Positions 8,291 through 16,357 of a stretch of DNA of 64,000 nt are shown piece by piece. This DNA is from Streptomyces griseocarneus. GTDB taxonomy: Bacteria; Actinomycetota; Actinomycetes; Streptomycetales; Streptomycetaceae. The notes beneath the pieces were generated by a model. That model saw only the letters and a list, made by a program, of their open reading frames with translations, made no database searches and was not told where the DNA came from. A program made the position numbers and the translations under genes. Location of the stretch: contig NZ_BNBL01000005.1 in the NCBI RefSeq assembly GCF_014655595.1, positions 434,001 through 498,000 of the forward strand, written 5' to 3'. Numbering within the stretch: the stretch's first letter is position 1; every line of letters begins with the position of its first letter.

Positions 8291-8848
8291 ATGCCCCAAC
8301 TTGCGCTGTACACATTCGGCGTCCTGAAGTCACCTCTCGCCGATCCCACACCTCTCACACGCGAACTCCACGACAGCGGCAAGGCCATCTACGGGAAAAT
8401 CAGCAAGCACCCCGGATACCTCGCTCGTGCTGAAGCGGCAGACCGCGGCCGGGGCACACATTTCGACTTGGACTGGGGTGCATGGGGCGAGTTCGCCGTA
8501 CCGACCTGGTACGGCAAGGGCCGCACTGTGGAAACCGCCGCCCTGGACGCGACCCTCTCACTGTGGACCGACCTGAGCCCCGCCTTCGACGCCATCTACA
8601 CCGGTCTGCACCGTGAGGCGCTGAACAGGCGTTACGACTGGTTCGAGAGGACAGGACACCCGAGTTACGTGTGCTGGTGGGTCTCCGACGGTGTGATACC
8701 CACCTGGCAGGACGGGGTTTCCAGGCTGGAACACCTCCACAACCACGGCTCCGCGCAGCACGCCTTCACCTTCCACCACTCGTTCGCCCCGGACGGAACC
8801 CCGAGCAGCATCAAAGGCATCAGGCCGAAGAGCGGCCAGGCTCGCTGA
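8291..8848 (+). CDS. DUF3291 domain protein
   Basis: 185 residues from ATG with AGGAAGAG upstream. The product begins MPQLALYTFGVLKSPLADP and later has a WTDLSPAFDAIYTGLHREAL region and WFERTGHPSYVCWWV. These match the DUF3291 family, a ferredoxin-like dimeric alpha/beta-barrel fold related to antibiotic-biosynthesis monooxygenases, in which a conserved histidine and tryptophan line a pocket. No biochemical role is established for the family. There is no signal peptide. It stands alone. Confidence 0.75.
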   Translation: MPQLALYTFGVLKSPLADPTPLTRELHDSGKAIYGKISKHPGYLARAEAADRGRGTHFDLDWGAWGEFAVPTWYGKGRTVETAALDATLSLWTDLSPAFDAIYTGLHREALNRRYDWFERTGHPSYVCWWVSDGVIPTWQDGVSRLEHLHNHGSAQHAFTFHHSFAPDGTPSSIKGIRPKSGQAR

Positions 8849-8908
8849 CAAGGAAGCCTGAACGACTGGGTTCGCTGTCAAACGCCGCGATTGAATGACG
8901 GCGAACAG

Positions 8909-9076
8909 ATGCGTCTGCGCTACGGCGGATCCGCCAGTATCTGGGGCTTCGCCCTCTACCTCGCGAGCACCGATGAGTATTAAGACGCCATCCTGCCCAC
9001 CAGCGGCTTCGCCGGCACCCCCGAAGACGCCCTCGACTGTGCCTGCGGCATCTACCTCACCGACCCCAGCATCTGA
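8909..9076 (+). pseudogene. C-terminal fragment of unknown gene with in-frame stop
   Basis: The frame reads MRLRYGGSASIWGFALYLAS, TDEY, TAA, DAILPTSGFAGTPEDALDCA, CGIYLTDPSI, TGA. Sequence quality on both sides of the TAA (8981-8983) is equal, and a single G-to-T change from GAA would explain the stop. The GTPEEALDCACGLYL-type ending is familiar from Streptomyces accessory proteins, but I cannot name the family. The start is also missing. Confidence 0.4.
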
Positions 9077-9210
9077 CCCCGCACCACACACAACACAGGC
9101 TCCACAGCCAACCCTCGAAGGATTTACGGAGCCGACTACTAAGCCTCGACAGGGTTTTGGTGCTCAGCCTTCCGAAGGCGGAGTGGCTCGGAACTTCCCA
9201 GGCTGACGAG

Positions 9211-9245
9211 CGACGGCCGGACCCCACCCGGGGGTCCGGCCGTCG
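9211..9245. terminator. Rho-independent-type terminator hairpin
   Basis: CGACGGCCGGACCCC at 9211-9225, a 5-nt loop, and its perfect complement at 9231-9245 form a 15-bp GC-rich stem. It lies about 185 bp downstream of the 3' end of the secreted-protein gene at 9429 (minus strand). The lack of a T-run is normal for Streptomyces terminators. Confidence 0.7.
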
Positions 9246-9428
9246 CCGTTCGTGGGTGCGTCACGGGCCGGTGAAGATGTCGTGCCCGCCGATGCACCGC
9301 CAGACGATGTGCTGCGCGCCCCGTATCCGCTCCGTCCCGTACGGCCAGGTCGCACGCCCGTCCCCGGATCAGGTGAGCTCGTCGGTGACGGCCGCTTGGC
9401 TGAGTGCCACACCCTCGCCGACCTCCGG

Positions 9429-9794
9429 TCAGGAGGTCTTCTGCAGCAGCCAAGCGTTCGGCGTGAAGGAGGAGTTGACGAAGACCACGCAGCCGCCACT
9501 GTAGTAGGTCTGGACCTTGGTCCAGCCCTTCGGCGGGAGCGCGCTGGCGCAGGCATTGACCTGGGTGCCGACGGGGAGGCCGTCCAGTTGCTTGATCATC
9601 TTGATGTTCGAGCCGCCCATCACGCGGCACGAGGCGCTGGTGCCCCAGTTCACGTCGACCCAGCCGTCCGGGGTCATCGAGTCGGCGCACACCGTGCGGG
9701 TCTCGCCCGGCGAGGCCTGGGCCGGGCTCGCCGTGACGGAGGCGACGAGCGTCGCGCCGAGAAGTGCCAGACCCGCGGTGCGGAGTCGTCTCAT
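9429..9794 (-). CDS. Small secreted protein
   Basis: 121 residues. MRRLRTAGLALLGATLVA is a standard Sec signal peptide (Arg-rich n-region, hydrophobic core, cleavage after AQA near residue 27). The mature ~94-residue domain has four cysteines (TVCADSM, SCRVMGG, NACASAL, GGCVVFV) that could form two disulfides, plus many Thr/Asn/Gly residues. It resembles short extracellular beta-rich Streptomyces proteins of unknown function. Downstream DNA (9255-9330, minus) ends with a similar-looking tail, GAQHIVWRCIGGHDIFTGP, suggesting a decayed second copy. Exported and extracellular; function unknown. Confidence 0.75.
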   Translation of the reverse strand: MRRLRTAGLALLGATLVASVTASPAQASPGETRTVCADSMTPDGWVDVNWGTSASCRVMGGSNIKMIKQLDGLPVGTQVNACASALPPKGWTKVQTYYSGGCVVFVNSSFTPNAWLLQKTS

Positions 9795-9839
9795 GGGGTG
9801 TCTCCCAAGCGTGAAGAGTGCACTGATGCTGATGGATGA

Positions 9840-10136
9840 TCAGTGTTGGTCACGGCATTCAATGGCCTGTGTGAAGGGCTTGAGGAGAGCATTTTCGGCC
9901 ACCTCCACCCTGTGGTGGTCCATGCGGTCGTTGGCCAGGATGGTCAGGACCGTGGTGAACTCCTGGTGCAGGTCCGGATGCAGTTCCTCGCCGGCGTCGA
10001 TGATGCCTTCGCGGCCGTCCGCCGGCGGCGCCGCCGCCGTCTCGCGTACGGCGTCGGCCAGCATGTTGAAGTGCTGTTCCGGCAGCCGGGCCCGCAGCGT
10101 CTCGAGGCAGAGGGCGAGGCTGGCGTGCGGTTCGCG
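9840..10136 (-). pseudogene. N-terminally truncated helical protein remnant
   Basis: The frame is open from just after a TAG at 10137 to TGA at 9840. It encodes REPHASLALCLETLRARLPE, QHFNMLADAVRETAAAPP and DLHQEFTTVLTILANDRMDH before ending IECRDQH. The amphipathic helices and clean composition say this is real coding sequence, but the only ATG (10064) is in the middle of a helix and the upstream part is gone. I read it as a C-terminal stump. Family not recognised. Confidence 0.45.
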
Positions 10137-10328
10137 CTACGGCTCGCTGTGATCCTCGTTCATCGCACCCGACGGAATCGGCACCATCCGCTCCTACTGG
10201 ACCGAGGTCCCGCTGCTCGCCACCGGCACATGGAACGCGCCCGGCAAGGGGCGGCGCCCAGCCCGGCATCCTCAGCACCGTCGGCCACCTCGGCGCCGCC
10301 GCTGAACTGAGAGCCCTCGGCACGTGGC

Positions 10329-10470
10329 AACTGCTGCTTCGTAGGACTGAGCGGTCTTGTCGTAGCGGGCGGCGATGCCGCGCCACTGTTTAAGGCGGTT
10401 GAAGCAGCTTTCCACCACGTGTGCTGCTTGTAGACCTCGCGGTCGAAGGTCGGCGGCCGGCCGCCGCAGC
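10329..10470 (-). pseudogene. IS5-family transposase C-terminal fragment
   Basis: The minus strand encodes HVVESCFNRLKQWRGIAARY then DKTAQSYEAAV, the diagnostic C-terminal block of Streptomyces IS5-group transposases, in which the E of VVExxFNRLK is the last DDE residue. Just upstream, in a shifted frame, the expected RPPTFDREVYK block is seen in degraded form (ADLRPRGLQAA). The catalytic core upstream is missing. Confidence 0.75.
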
Positions 10471-10498
10471 TGTCGCACCTGAGCCGGTGCGAGCCTGG

Positions 10499-10849
10499 TC
10501 AGCCCGCTCGGGAATGGCGTGGGTGATCCCCGTTGGCGGTGCCGGTCGCGGATCGCCTTCGAGCCGCGTGCCCGGCTCTGGCCGGGTCCGGGGCCGGGTT
10601 CGGCCCTGGCCGGGGCGGTGGGAGGAGCCTGGTCAGTTGGGGGCTGGGGTGGTGAGCATCTCGGATGCGGTCGGCGAAGTGGAGGACGCAGCCGAGGACC
10701 ATGGCTCCGTCGGGCTCGGGGATGCAGCTGACGAGGAAGGCGCGCAGGCGCTGGAGGTCGGCGGTGACGGTGGCCTCGCACAGGGTCCGCAGGTGTTGGC
10801 GGTAGAGACCTTCCGGACGTAGGCAAACCGGGTGGCGCTTTTGCTGCAC
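10499..10849 (-). pseudogene. Possible remnant of unknown gene
   Basis: The frame contains a well-formed stretch, HPVCLRPEGLYRQHLRTLCE, ATVTADLQRLRAFLVSCIPE and PDGAMVLGCVLHFADRIRDA, followed by proline/arginine-rich noise. The good part looks like a conserved regulatory-protein segment of Streptomyces, but I cannot name it. The abrupt change to low-complexity sequence suggests a truncated gene joined to transposase debris. Confidence 0.35.
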
Positions 10850-10879
10850 CTGCGCCCACGAAAGGAACAGTTGCGCGAA

Positions 10880-11072
10880 GGCCTGGTCGGCGTGGCCCTC
10901 TCCAGGGAGCGCGCCAACGTGGTGCAGAGGCAGCTCGCGAAGGACCTGGGCTCGTCGCCGTATCCGCTATGGGATCCGCGGATACGGCGAGCAGTACCCG
11001 ATCTCCGACAACGGAACGGAGGACGGGCGCAGGAAGAACCGCCGGGTGGAGGTCAGTTTCTCGAGGAGGTAG
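10880..11072 (+). pseudogene. OmpA-like C-terminal domain remnant
   Basis: The first part, VALSRERANVVQRQLAKDL, matches the LSxxRAxxVxxxL helix of OmpA/MotB peptidoglycan-binding domains. The continuation, RGYGEQYPISDNGTEDGRRK followed by NRRVEVSFSRR and TAG, is in a different frame. The NGTxxGRxxNRRVE motif that binds diaminopimelate is clear. A frameshift near 10960 and the missing N-terminus make this a pseudogene. Confidence 0.7.
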
Positions 11073-11119
11073 GGGGCGGGCCCTTCCCGTGGGGGTGGTC
11101 GGGAGGGCAGGCTCTGTGG

Positions 11120-11431
11120 GTGGACAACGACACGAGAACCGATGCGCCGGTCCCTGAACCGGCACCTGAACCTGCCTCCGACGGCAAGGCGAGCGAGGGT
11201 ACGTGGGGCGTGCCCCTGGTCCTCCTCATACCGGTGCCGCTGATCAGGTACCTGAGCGACCTCTCCACGCCGTGGCTGGTCACGGCGTGGATTCTGCTGG
11301 CGCTCGTCGCCGTGCTGACGGTCGCGGGGTGGGTGAGTGTGGTCCGCCATGGCCGGCGGGGCGCCAAGGGGTGGGGTACGTGCCTGCTGCTGCACGTCGG
11401 CCTCGCGCTTCAGGTGACTGCTCTCGTCTGA
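11120..11431 (+). CDS. Small membrane protein
   Basis: 103 residues from GTG. An acidic/proline-rich N-terminal tail (VPEPAPEPASDG) is followed by hydrophobic segments: VPLVLLIPVPLIRYL, then WLVTAWILLALVAVLTVAGW, and a final short one, CLLLHVGLALQVTALV. Between them lies the basic loop RHGRRGAKGWG. Two or three membrane spans with the tail in the cytoplasm are predicted. Family unknown. The start is chosen as the first GTG after the OmpA remnant, with a GGGAGGG upstream. Confidence 0.55.
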   Translation: MDNDTRTDAPVPEPAPEPASDGKASEGTWGVPLVLLIPVPLIRYLSDLSTPWLVTAWILLALVAVLTVAGWVSVVRHGRRGAKGWGTCLLLHVGLALQVTALV

Positions 11432-11453
11432 GGGCGGGGCCTGGTGGTTCCGG

Positions 11454-12473
11454 TCAGTGCGGCAGGCCCAGGCGGCGGGCGTGGAGTTCGGCTCGGGTCG
11501 CTTCCAGGAGGCGTCCCATCCAGTTGCGGCCCTCACCCTCGTGACCCCAGAAGGCGATTTCGGAGAGGGCGAAGGAGTTCGCCCGGTAGAGGATGCGGGC
11601 CGGTCCCGTGCCGGTCAGGACGTCGGCGAGTGCGGGGTGCTGGTCGTACTTGGCCCGTAGGAGCGCGGCCATCACCGCGGTCCGGGCCTCCGGGGCCGGA
11701 TCGACGGCCAGCCACGCCTCGTGAACGTTCCGGTAGGTGACGTCGCCGATGCGGACCGGGGCCGGGTACTCGTTGCGGAGCACCGCCGACGGGCTCGCGT
11801 CCTCGGGCCAGTCTTCCGGCACGTGCCACTCGTGGAGCACGACGGTCTCGTCCGCAGGCTCCGGCTCCGGCTCCTGGTCCTGCCGGGTGAGCCACTCCAG
11901 CGGATCGCCCCACTCCTCGTCGAAGTAGTCCAGCGACTCCTGGTACTCCTCCGGGGTCACGTCTCCGCCCGGGCCCACGGCCAGGTCGTACAGAGGGCCG
12001 TCCCCCACAGAGTGATCCGCGAGCGCCGCGTGCCGCTCGTGCTCGGGGATCTCCTCGTACGCGGCGCGCAGGACGGCCCGCCGCTCCTCGGTGGGGTCTG
12101 CGCGGAACTCGTGCAGGGCGCGCCAGGCCCGGGCGGTGGAGTCGGGCCGACCGTTCAGGTCGTCGATGTCGTCGCGGATCTCGGCGTACAGCGACTCCGG
12201 CGTGAGGTGGCCGTTGACCTTGCCGAACTCCCACTCGACCGTCTCGTGGACCGCCGCCCGCGCCCCCTCCTCGAACCGGGTCGCAATCCTGCCCCGGCGC
12301 AGGTCGGCGGCGAACTCCTCGAGCGTGAGCAGCCCCCAGCAGTCGATCAGTCCGTCGGCGTAGATCCCGAGCTGTACGAGGTAGTGGTGGTCGCCGTTGC
12401 GCACGAACGCGGGCCGGGACAGCCCCGGTATCCGCTCGCCGTCGACGATCCGGAAGGTCGGCTGCTTGCTCAC
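11454..12473 (-). CDS. NADAR-domain protein with N-terminal DUF7638-like domain
   Basis: 339 residues. The N-terminal ~90 residues (FRIVDGERIPGLSRPAFVRN, YLVQLGIYADGLIDCWGLLT) resemble a small actinobacterial domain I recall as DUF7638. The middle is acidic. From about residue 235 the sequence has YPAPVRIGDVTYRNVHEAWL, AALLRAKYDQHPALADVLTG and FWGHEGEGRNWMGRLLEATR, which is the NADAR (YbiA/RibX-like) fold. The FWG and GxNxxGxxLxxxR signatures are both visible. Characterised NADAR proteins are N-glycosidases acting on riboflavin intermediates or removing ADP-ribose from guanine or protein. Whether this divergent copy is active cannot be told. It is monocistronic, convergent with the membrane-protein gene. 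Confidence 0.7.
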   Translation of the reverse strand: MSKQPTFRIVDGERIPGLSRPAFVRNGDHHYLVQLGIYADGLIDCWGLLTLEEFAADLRRGRIATRFEEGARAAVHETVEWEFGKVNGHLTPESLYAEIRDDIDDLNGRPDSTARAWRALHEFRADPTEERRAVLRAAYEEIPEHERHAALADHSVGDGPLYDLAVGPGGDVTPEEYQESLDYFDEEWGDPLEWLTRQDQEPEPEPADETVVLHEWHVPEDWPEDASPSAVLRNEYPAPVRIGDVTYRNVHEAWLAVDPAPEARTAVMAALLRAKYDQHPALADVLTGTGPARILYRANSFALSEIAFWGHEGEGRNWMGRLLEATRAELHARRLGLPH

Positions 12474-12616
12474 GCGGGGAGTCTAGGCCGGGCACGGGGA
12501 ATCCCCGAAGCGCGTGTGCGCTCCGGGACCCACTCCGCTAGTGCTCGATTCCTCTTCCGCTGGGTAGATGTCCTGGTGGCGGGGAGGTTATGGGCGCCTG
12601 GGGCGGGTGTTGGGGG

Positions 12617-13388
12617 ATGGTGTTGCTGGCAAGGTCTGGCCGTGACGAGATCGAGCAGGCACTGATCCACAGGCTGGCACAGGCTCGGAAGCACCGCGGG
12701 ATGCTGTGATGCGGGCCCGGATGGTCGGACTGAGCTGGTGCGGACTGCGGGTGCCGGCGATGGTCGCCGAGGTGGGCTGCAGTCAGAAGACGGTGCGGTG
12801 CTGGCTGCACCGGTTCAACCGCTCGGGTTTGGAAGGGCTCGAGGACCTGGGCGGGCAGGGCCGCCAGCGGCGGATCACTGAGGAAGAACGGTCCCGCATC
12901 GTCGCGCTGGTCAGGTTGGTGCCGCCGGGCAGGCTGTCGTGGCAGCCCTGCGGAGAGCTGGAAGCCGAGGATGAGGCCGGTCCGCCGGAGTGGACGCCGG
13001 ACTGCCTGGCCGCAGTGGCCCGCCGGGCGGGCGTCGTGGCGGGCCGCAGTCAGGTTCGCTGGACCCTGCTGGCCGAAGGCGTGCGATGGCGCCGCACCCG
13101 CTCCTGGACCCGCTCCTGGACCCGCTCGAAGGATCCGGACTTCGCCCCAAAAGGACGCGGATCATCGGTCTCTGCACCAACCCGCCGGACGGCGTGACCG
13201 TGCTGTGCGCCGACGAACTGGGACCGGTGATCCCGCGTACCTTCCCGCCGGCGCCGGGCCGGTCGCCGGACGGGCACCGCATCAAGTCCGAGGTCGACTA
13301 CGGCCGCGGGCCTGACAAAACCTGGGTCTACGGGGCCCTGCGCGTGCGTGACGGGCGTACGGTCACCATGACGTCGGTCCGCTGGTGA
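12617..13388 (+). pseudogene. IS630-family transposase, frameshifted and truncated
   Basis: The N-terminal segment (EIEQALIHRLAQARKHRG) shifts frame near 12700 to continue as GLRVPAMVAEVGCSQKTVRC and WLHRFNRSGLEGLEDLGGQG. A second shift near 13150, caused by loss of one C before AAAAGG, moves the DDE region (LCADELGPVIPRTFPP, KSEVDYGRGPDKTWVYGAL) to a third frame. A 12-bp in-frame tandem duplication gives TRSWTRSWTRSKDPDF instead of one copy. The gene ends at 13388 after TMTS, so the C-terminal catalytic acids are missing. Confidence 0.85.
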
Positions 13389-13419
13389 GGGGCGGGGAGA
13401 TTCCGACAGGGGGCACCCC

Positions 13420-14259
13420 TCACCGCCGTCCCGCGGCCTCCCACTCCTGGTGCCCGGTGTGGACGCGGTGCCACAGCTCTGCCCGCGCGGGGGCGTCGAT
13501 GTCGGTCAGGTCCAGCCGGAACACGTCGGTCAGTACGTCGTACCAGTCGTCGGCCGAGTCGATGGTCCGCTCGTCCGTGCCCCCGGCGTCGATCCGTTGC
13601 AGCACACAGCCCCGCAGCATGTCCACGCCCTTGGCGTCGCGGAGAAAGGCGGTGAAGACCCGGACGAAGGGGGACTCGGGGGAGGTGGACAGCCAGGTGT
13701 GGTCCGTGGCGAAGGAGGACAGCTCCACGGGGTCCGGGGCGAAGTCCATCGCCGTGAACGCGCCGCGGGGGTCATGGGTGAGCCGCCAGCCGCCGGGCTC
13801 CGCCACCGACGAGGTCAGAGCGCAGGTGAACGGCCCCTGGGTGTAGCTGCCTTCGCGCAGCGGCAGCGGCTCGTGCATCGCGTCGGCGAGCCCGGTGTCG
13901 ACCAGCCACCGCTCGCCGTCGAGCCGTACGGTGAGCGCGAGGTGGTTGCCGGTCGCGCCCGCGGGGTCCTCGGGGGTGGACTGCACGCCGGCCCGGTGCA
14001 GGGTGACGTCATAGCCCAGGGCCGTCAGCAGCGCGCTGAAGGCCCCGTTGAGGTGGAAGCAGTAGCCGCCGCGCCCGCGCATGATCCGGGCCACGGATTC
14101 CGCGGCGTCGATGCTGGTCGGTCTCCCCAGGTGGATGTCGAGGTTCTCGTAGGCGACCCGTTCCACCTGCGCCCGGTGCAGTGCCCGCAGCGCCTCGGCG
14201 GTCGGGGCCGCCGGCTGGGCCACCCCTAATACGGCCAGATATCCGTCGACGTTGATCAT
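13420..14259 (-). CDS. nat: Arylamine N-acetyltransferase
   Basis: 279 residues from ATG with GAGGGGG upstream. The protein opens MINVDGYLAVLGV and has the family blocks YENLDIHLGRP, RGRGGYCFHLNGAFSALL (active-site Cys in RGGYCFHLN), TGNHLALTVRLDGERWLVDTGL (catalytic His in NHLAL) and VDTGLADAMHEPL (Asp). The full Cys-His-Asp triad of NAT enzymes is therefore present, at normal length. It transfers acetyl from acetyl-CoA to arylamines, hydrazines or amide-forming precursors, and homologues also close amide macrocycles. No rifamycin-type cluster is present, so xenobiotic acetylation is the default role. The beta-lactamase-like gene starts upstream on the same strand. Confidence 0.9.
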   Translation of the reverse strand: MINVDGYLAVLGVAQPAAPTAEALRALHRAQVERVAYENLDIHLGRPTSIDAAESVARIMRGRGGYCFHLNGAFSALLTALGYDVTLHRAGVQSTPEDPAGATGNHLALTVRLDGERWLVDTGLADAMHEPLPLREGSYTQGPFTCALTSSVAEPGGWRLTHDPRGAFTAMDFAPDPVELSSFATDHTWLSTSPESPFVRVFTAFLRDAKGVDMLRGCVLQRIDAGGTDERTIDSADDWYDVLTDVFRLDLTDIDAPARAELWHRVHTGHQEWEAAGRR

Positions 14260-14384
14260 GCTGCCCCCTCGCTGTCCGAACGGATGATCAGCATAGTCAC
14301 CGGTATCGCCGCCCGGCAGCGTCAGAAATCTCCTCATTCCTCGACGAGTTGGTCCGGGCCTCGCCCCGGCCGCGACGCTCGCGA

Positions 14385-15560
14385 TCAGTACGCCTGGCGT
14401 CCGGCGGCGGCCGCCCGCACCGCGGCCTCGGCCAGCCGGTGGTTCTCGGGGCCCGCGCCGTACCCCGACGGGAAGCCGAAGCGGCGGCGTGTGTACGCGT
14501 AGGCCACGCCGCTGTCGGGGTCTGCGAAGCCGAGCGAGCCGGTCGCGCCGCTGTGGCCGAAGGCGTCCGGGCCGAGGAAGGGGTAGCGGCCGCTCAGTTC
14601 CTCGAAGCCCAGCCCGAAGACGTCGTTGTTGCCGGTGACCAGGTCGGTCCCGCGGTAGTGGACGTGGGCGAACTCGGTGACGGTCTCCGGCTTCAGCAGC
14701 GGAGCCCGGCCGTCCACCTCGCTGATCGCCGCGGCGTACATGCCCGCCACGCCCCGCGCGGTGCCGATCCCGCCGGACGATGTGGGGCCGAGTGCCCGGA
14801 CGGCACGGGTGTTGGCGAGGGCCACCAGGTCGGTCGGCGGGGTCGCGTTCTGGTTGAAGGCGATGCTCCTGACGCTGCCCGGGGCCGCCGCCCTGGCGGC
14901 GAGCCGCCTGGCCTCCTCCGGCGTGGGCAGCATCGGCAGCACGTCGGCATAGCGCGCTTCGAGGGCCTCGGGCAGGCCCAGGTGGAAGTCGAGCCCGTAC
15001 GGCGCCCGGATCCGCTCCTCGTGGATCTCCTGGATCGAGCGGCCGGTGACCCGCCGCACGACCTCGCCCGTCAGGGCGCCGATCACGAACCCGTGGTAGC
15101 CATAGGCCGTTCCCGGCTCCCAGAACGGCAGCTGCCCGGCGAGCCGCGCGGCCATCAGCCGGTCGTCGGCCAACTCCCCGGTGGTGAACCCGCCGTCGAC
15201 GCCGACGACTCCGGAACGGTGCGCGAGCAGCTCGCGCAGGGTGAGCCGGTCCTTGCCCTCCGCCGCGAACTCCGGCCAGTACGCTGCCACTTCGCGGTTC
15301 AGGTCGAGGACGCCGTCCTGCACCAGGAGCGCGACCACGAGGTGGGCGGCACCCTTGGTGATGGAGTAGAGGCCGGTCAGCGTGTCCGCCGCCGTGCCGG
15401 GGCCGCCCCACAGGTCGACCACCCGGCGGCCGTCCACATGGACCACGAGCTGCGCCTCGGGCGCGTCCCGTGCCTCCTCGAGCACCGCGGCGAATGCCTC
15501 CCGTACGGCCTCGAACCCCTCCGCCACAGTCCCGTGCACCTGGTCGTCGTCGTGCGCCAT
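14385..15560 (-). CDS. Class C beta-lactamase-like serine hydrolase
   Basis: 391 residues, no signal peptide. The SxxK motif is in LTGLYSITKGAAHLVVALL and the Tyr motif in GTAYGYHGFVIGALTGEV. The FGHSGATGSLGFADP block near the C-terminus corresponds to the HxG/KTG element. This set is typical of family VIII esterases and penicillin-binding-protein-like hydrolases (Beta-lactamase Pfam family), many of which are cytoplasmic esterases. Lack of an export signal argues against a true beta-lactamase. It is transcribed toward nat, with 125 bp between them. Confidence 0.85.
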   Translation of the reverse strand: MAHDDDQVHGTVAEGFEAVREAFAAVLEEARDAPEAQLVVHVDGRRVVDLWGGPGTAADTLTGLYSITKGAAHLVVALLVQDGVLDLNREVAAYWPEFAAEGKDRLTLRELLAHRSGVVGVDGGFTTGELADDRLMAARLAGQLPFWEPGTAYGYHGFVIGALTGEVVRRVTGRSIQEIHEERIRAPYGLDFHLGLPEALEARYADVLPMLPTPEEARRLAARAAAPGSVRSIAFNQNATPPTDLVALANTRAVRALGPTSSGGIGTARGVAGMYAAAISEVDGRAPLLKPETVTEFAHVHYRGTDLVTGNNDVFGLGFEELSGRYPFLGPDAFGHSGATGSLGFADPDSGVAYAYTRRRFGFPSGYGAGPENHRLAEAAVRAAAAGRQAY

Positions 15561-15793
15561 GCTCTGTTCCCCCGTTGTCGATCACATGCTGTTCGAAGAT
15601 CACAACCATCCTGTGCGGGCGGTCGTTCCCCAGGGGGGGCGGGTGTCCGGCGAAGACCGACCGCCCAGGTCGGCGCGGGATCCTGACGTCGCGGCGCGAC
15701 GGGCGAGACGCACGTCACAGGCGGTCATGTCACAACGCGCCGAGCTGTCTCGTCAAAGTTGTGTAACCGTCGGACAACGGCATGGAGCGCATC

Positions 15794-16267
15794 ATGGAAG
15801 CACGTCTCAACGCCTTCACCAACCCGGTCCTGGGCAAGGTCTTCAAGCACGTCATCGCCGCGGGCAAGGTGCTCGAGGACTCGACCCTGCCGGCCTCGAC
15901 GCAGGAGCTGGTGAAGCTCCGCGCCAGCCAGATCAACGGCTGCGGCTTCTGCACCGACATGCACTTCAAGGACGCCGTACACGCCGGGGAGTCCGCCGAG
16001 CGCCTCAACCTGGTCGCGGTCTGGCGCGAGGCCACGGTCTTCACCGAGGCAGAGCGCGCCGCGCTGGAGCTGGCGGAGGAGGCCACCCGCATCGCCGACG
16101 CGGCTGGCGGCGTCCCGGACGAGGTGTGGGCGAACGCCGCCAAGCACTACGACGAGGAGCAGCTCGGCGCCCTGGTGGGCGTCATCACCCTCATCAACGC
16201 CTTCAACCGCGCGAACGTGATGCTCCGGATGCCCGCCGGCGACTACCAGCCCGGTCAGTTCGGATGA
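15794..16267 (+). CDS. Carboxymuconolactone decarboxylase / AhpD-like protein
   Basis: 157 residues if started at ATG 15794, which has GGAG six bases upstream; an ATG four codons earlier is also in frame. The product begins MEARLNAFTNPVLGK and carries LRASQINGCGFCTDMHFKDA, the CxxC-(x)2-3-H signature of alkylhydroperoxidase D proteins, preceded by QELVKLRAS. The two cysteines and downstream histidine form the peroxide-reducing site. Proteins of this kind act as peroxidases with thiol partners in the cytoplasm. The gene is single and followed by a strong terminator. Confidence 0.85.
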   Translation: MEARLNAFTNPVLGKVFKHVIAAGKVLEDSTLPASTQELVKLRASQINGCGFCTDMHFKDAVHAGESAERLNLVAVWREATVFTEAERAALELAEEATRIADAAGGVPDEVWANAAKHYDEEQLGALVGVITLINAFNRANVMLRMPAGDYQPGQFG

Positions 16268-16291
16268 CCGTGCGCGCCGTGCGCCTGACGT

Positions 16292-16316
16292 GAACGGGTC
16301 CACCCCGGACCCGTTC
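16292..16316. terminator. Bidirectional terminator between convergent genes
   Basis: GAACGGGTCC at 16292-16301, loop ACCCC, and exact complement GGACCCGTTC at 16307-16316. It sits between the 3' ends of the AhpD-like gene (plus) and the ribosomal protection gene (minus), so it can serve both. Confidence 0.8.
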
Positions 16317-16357
16317 GTCCGCCCGGCGGGAAGAGGGCGTGGCCGGTGCCGCGACGA

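Noticed and set aside
13388..13450. Possible intact IS630 insertion ending here
   Set aside because: No inverted terminal repeats or target duplication could be matched, and the C-terminal catalytic region is absent.
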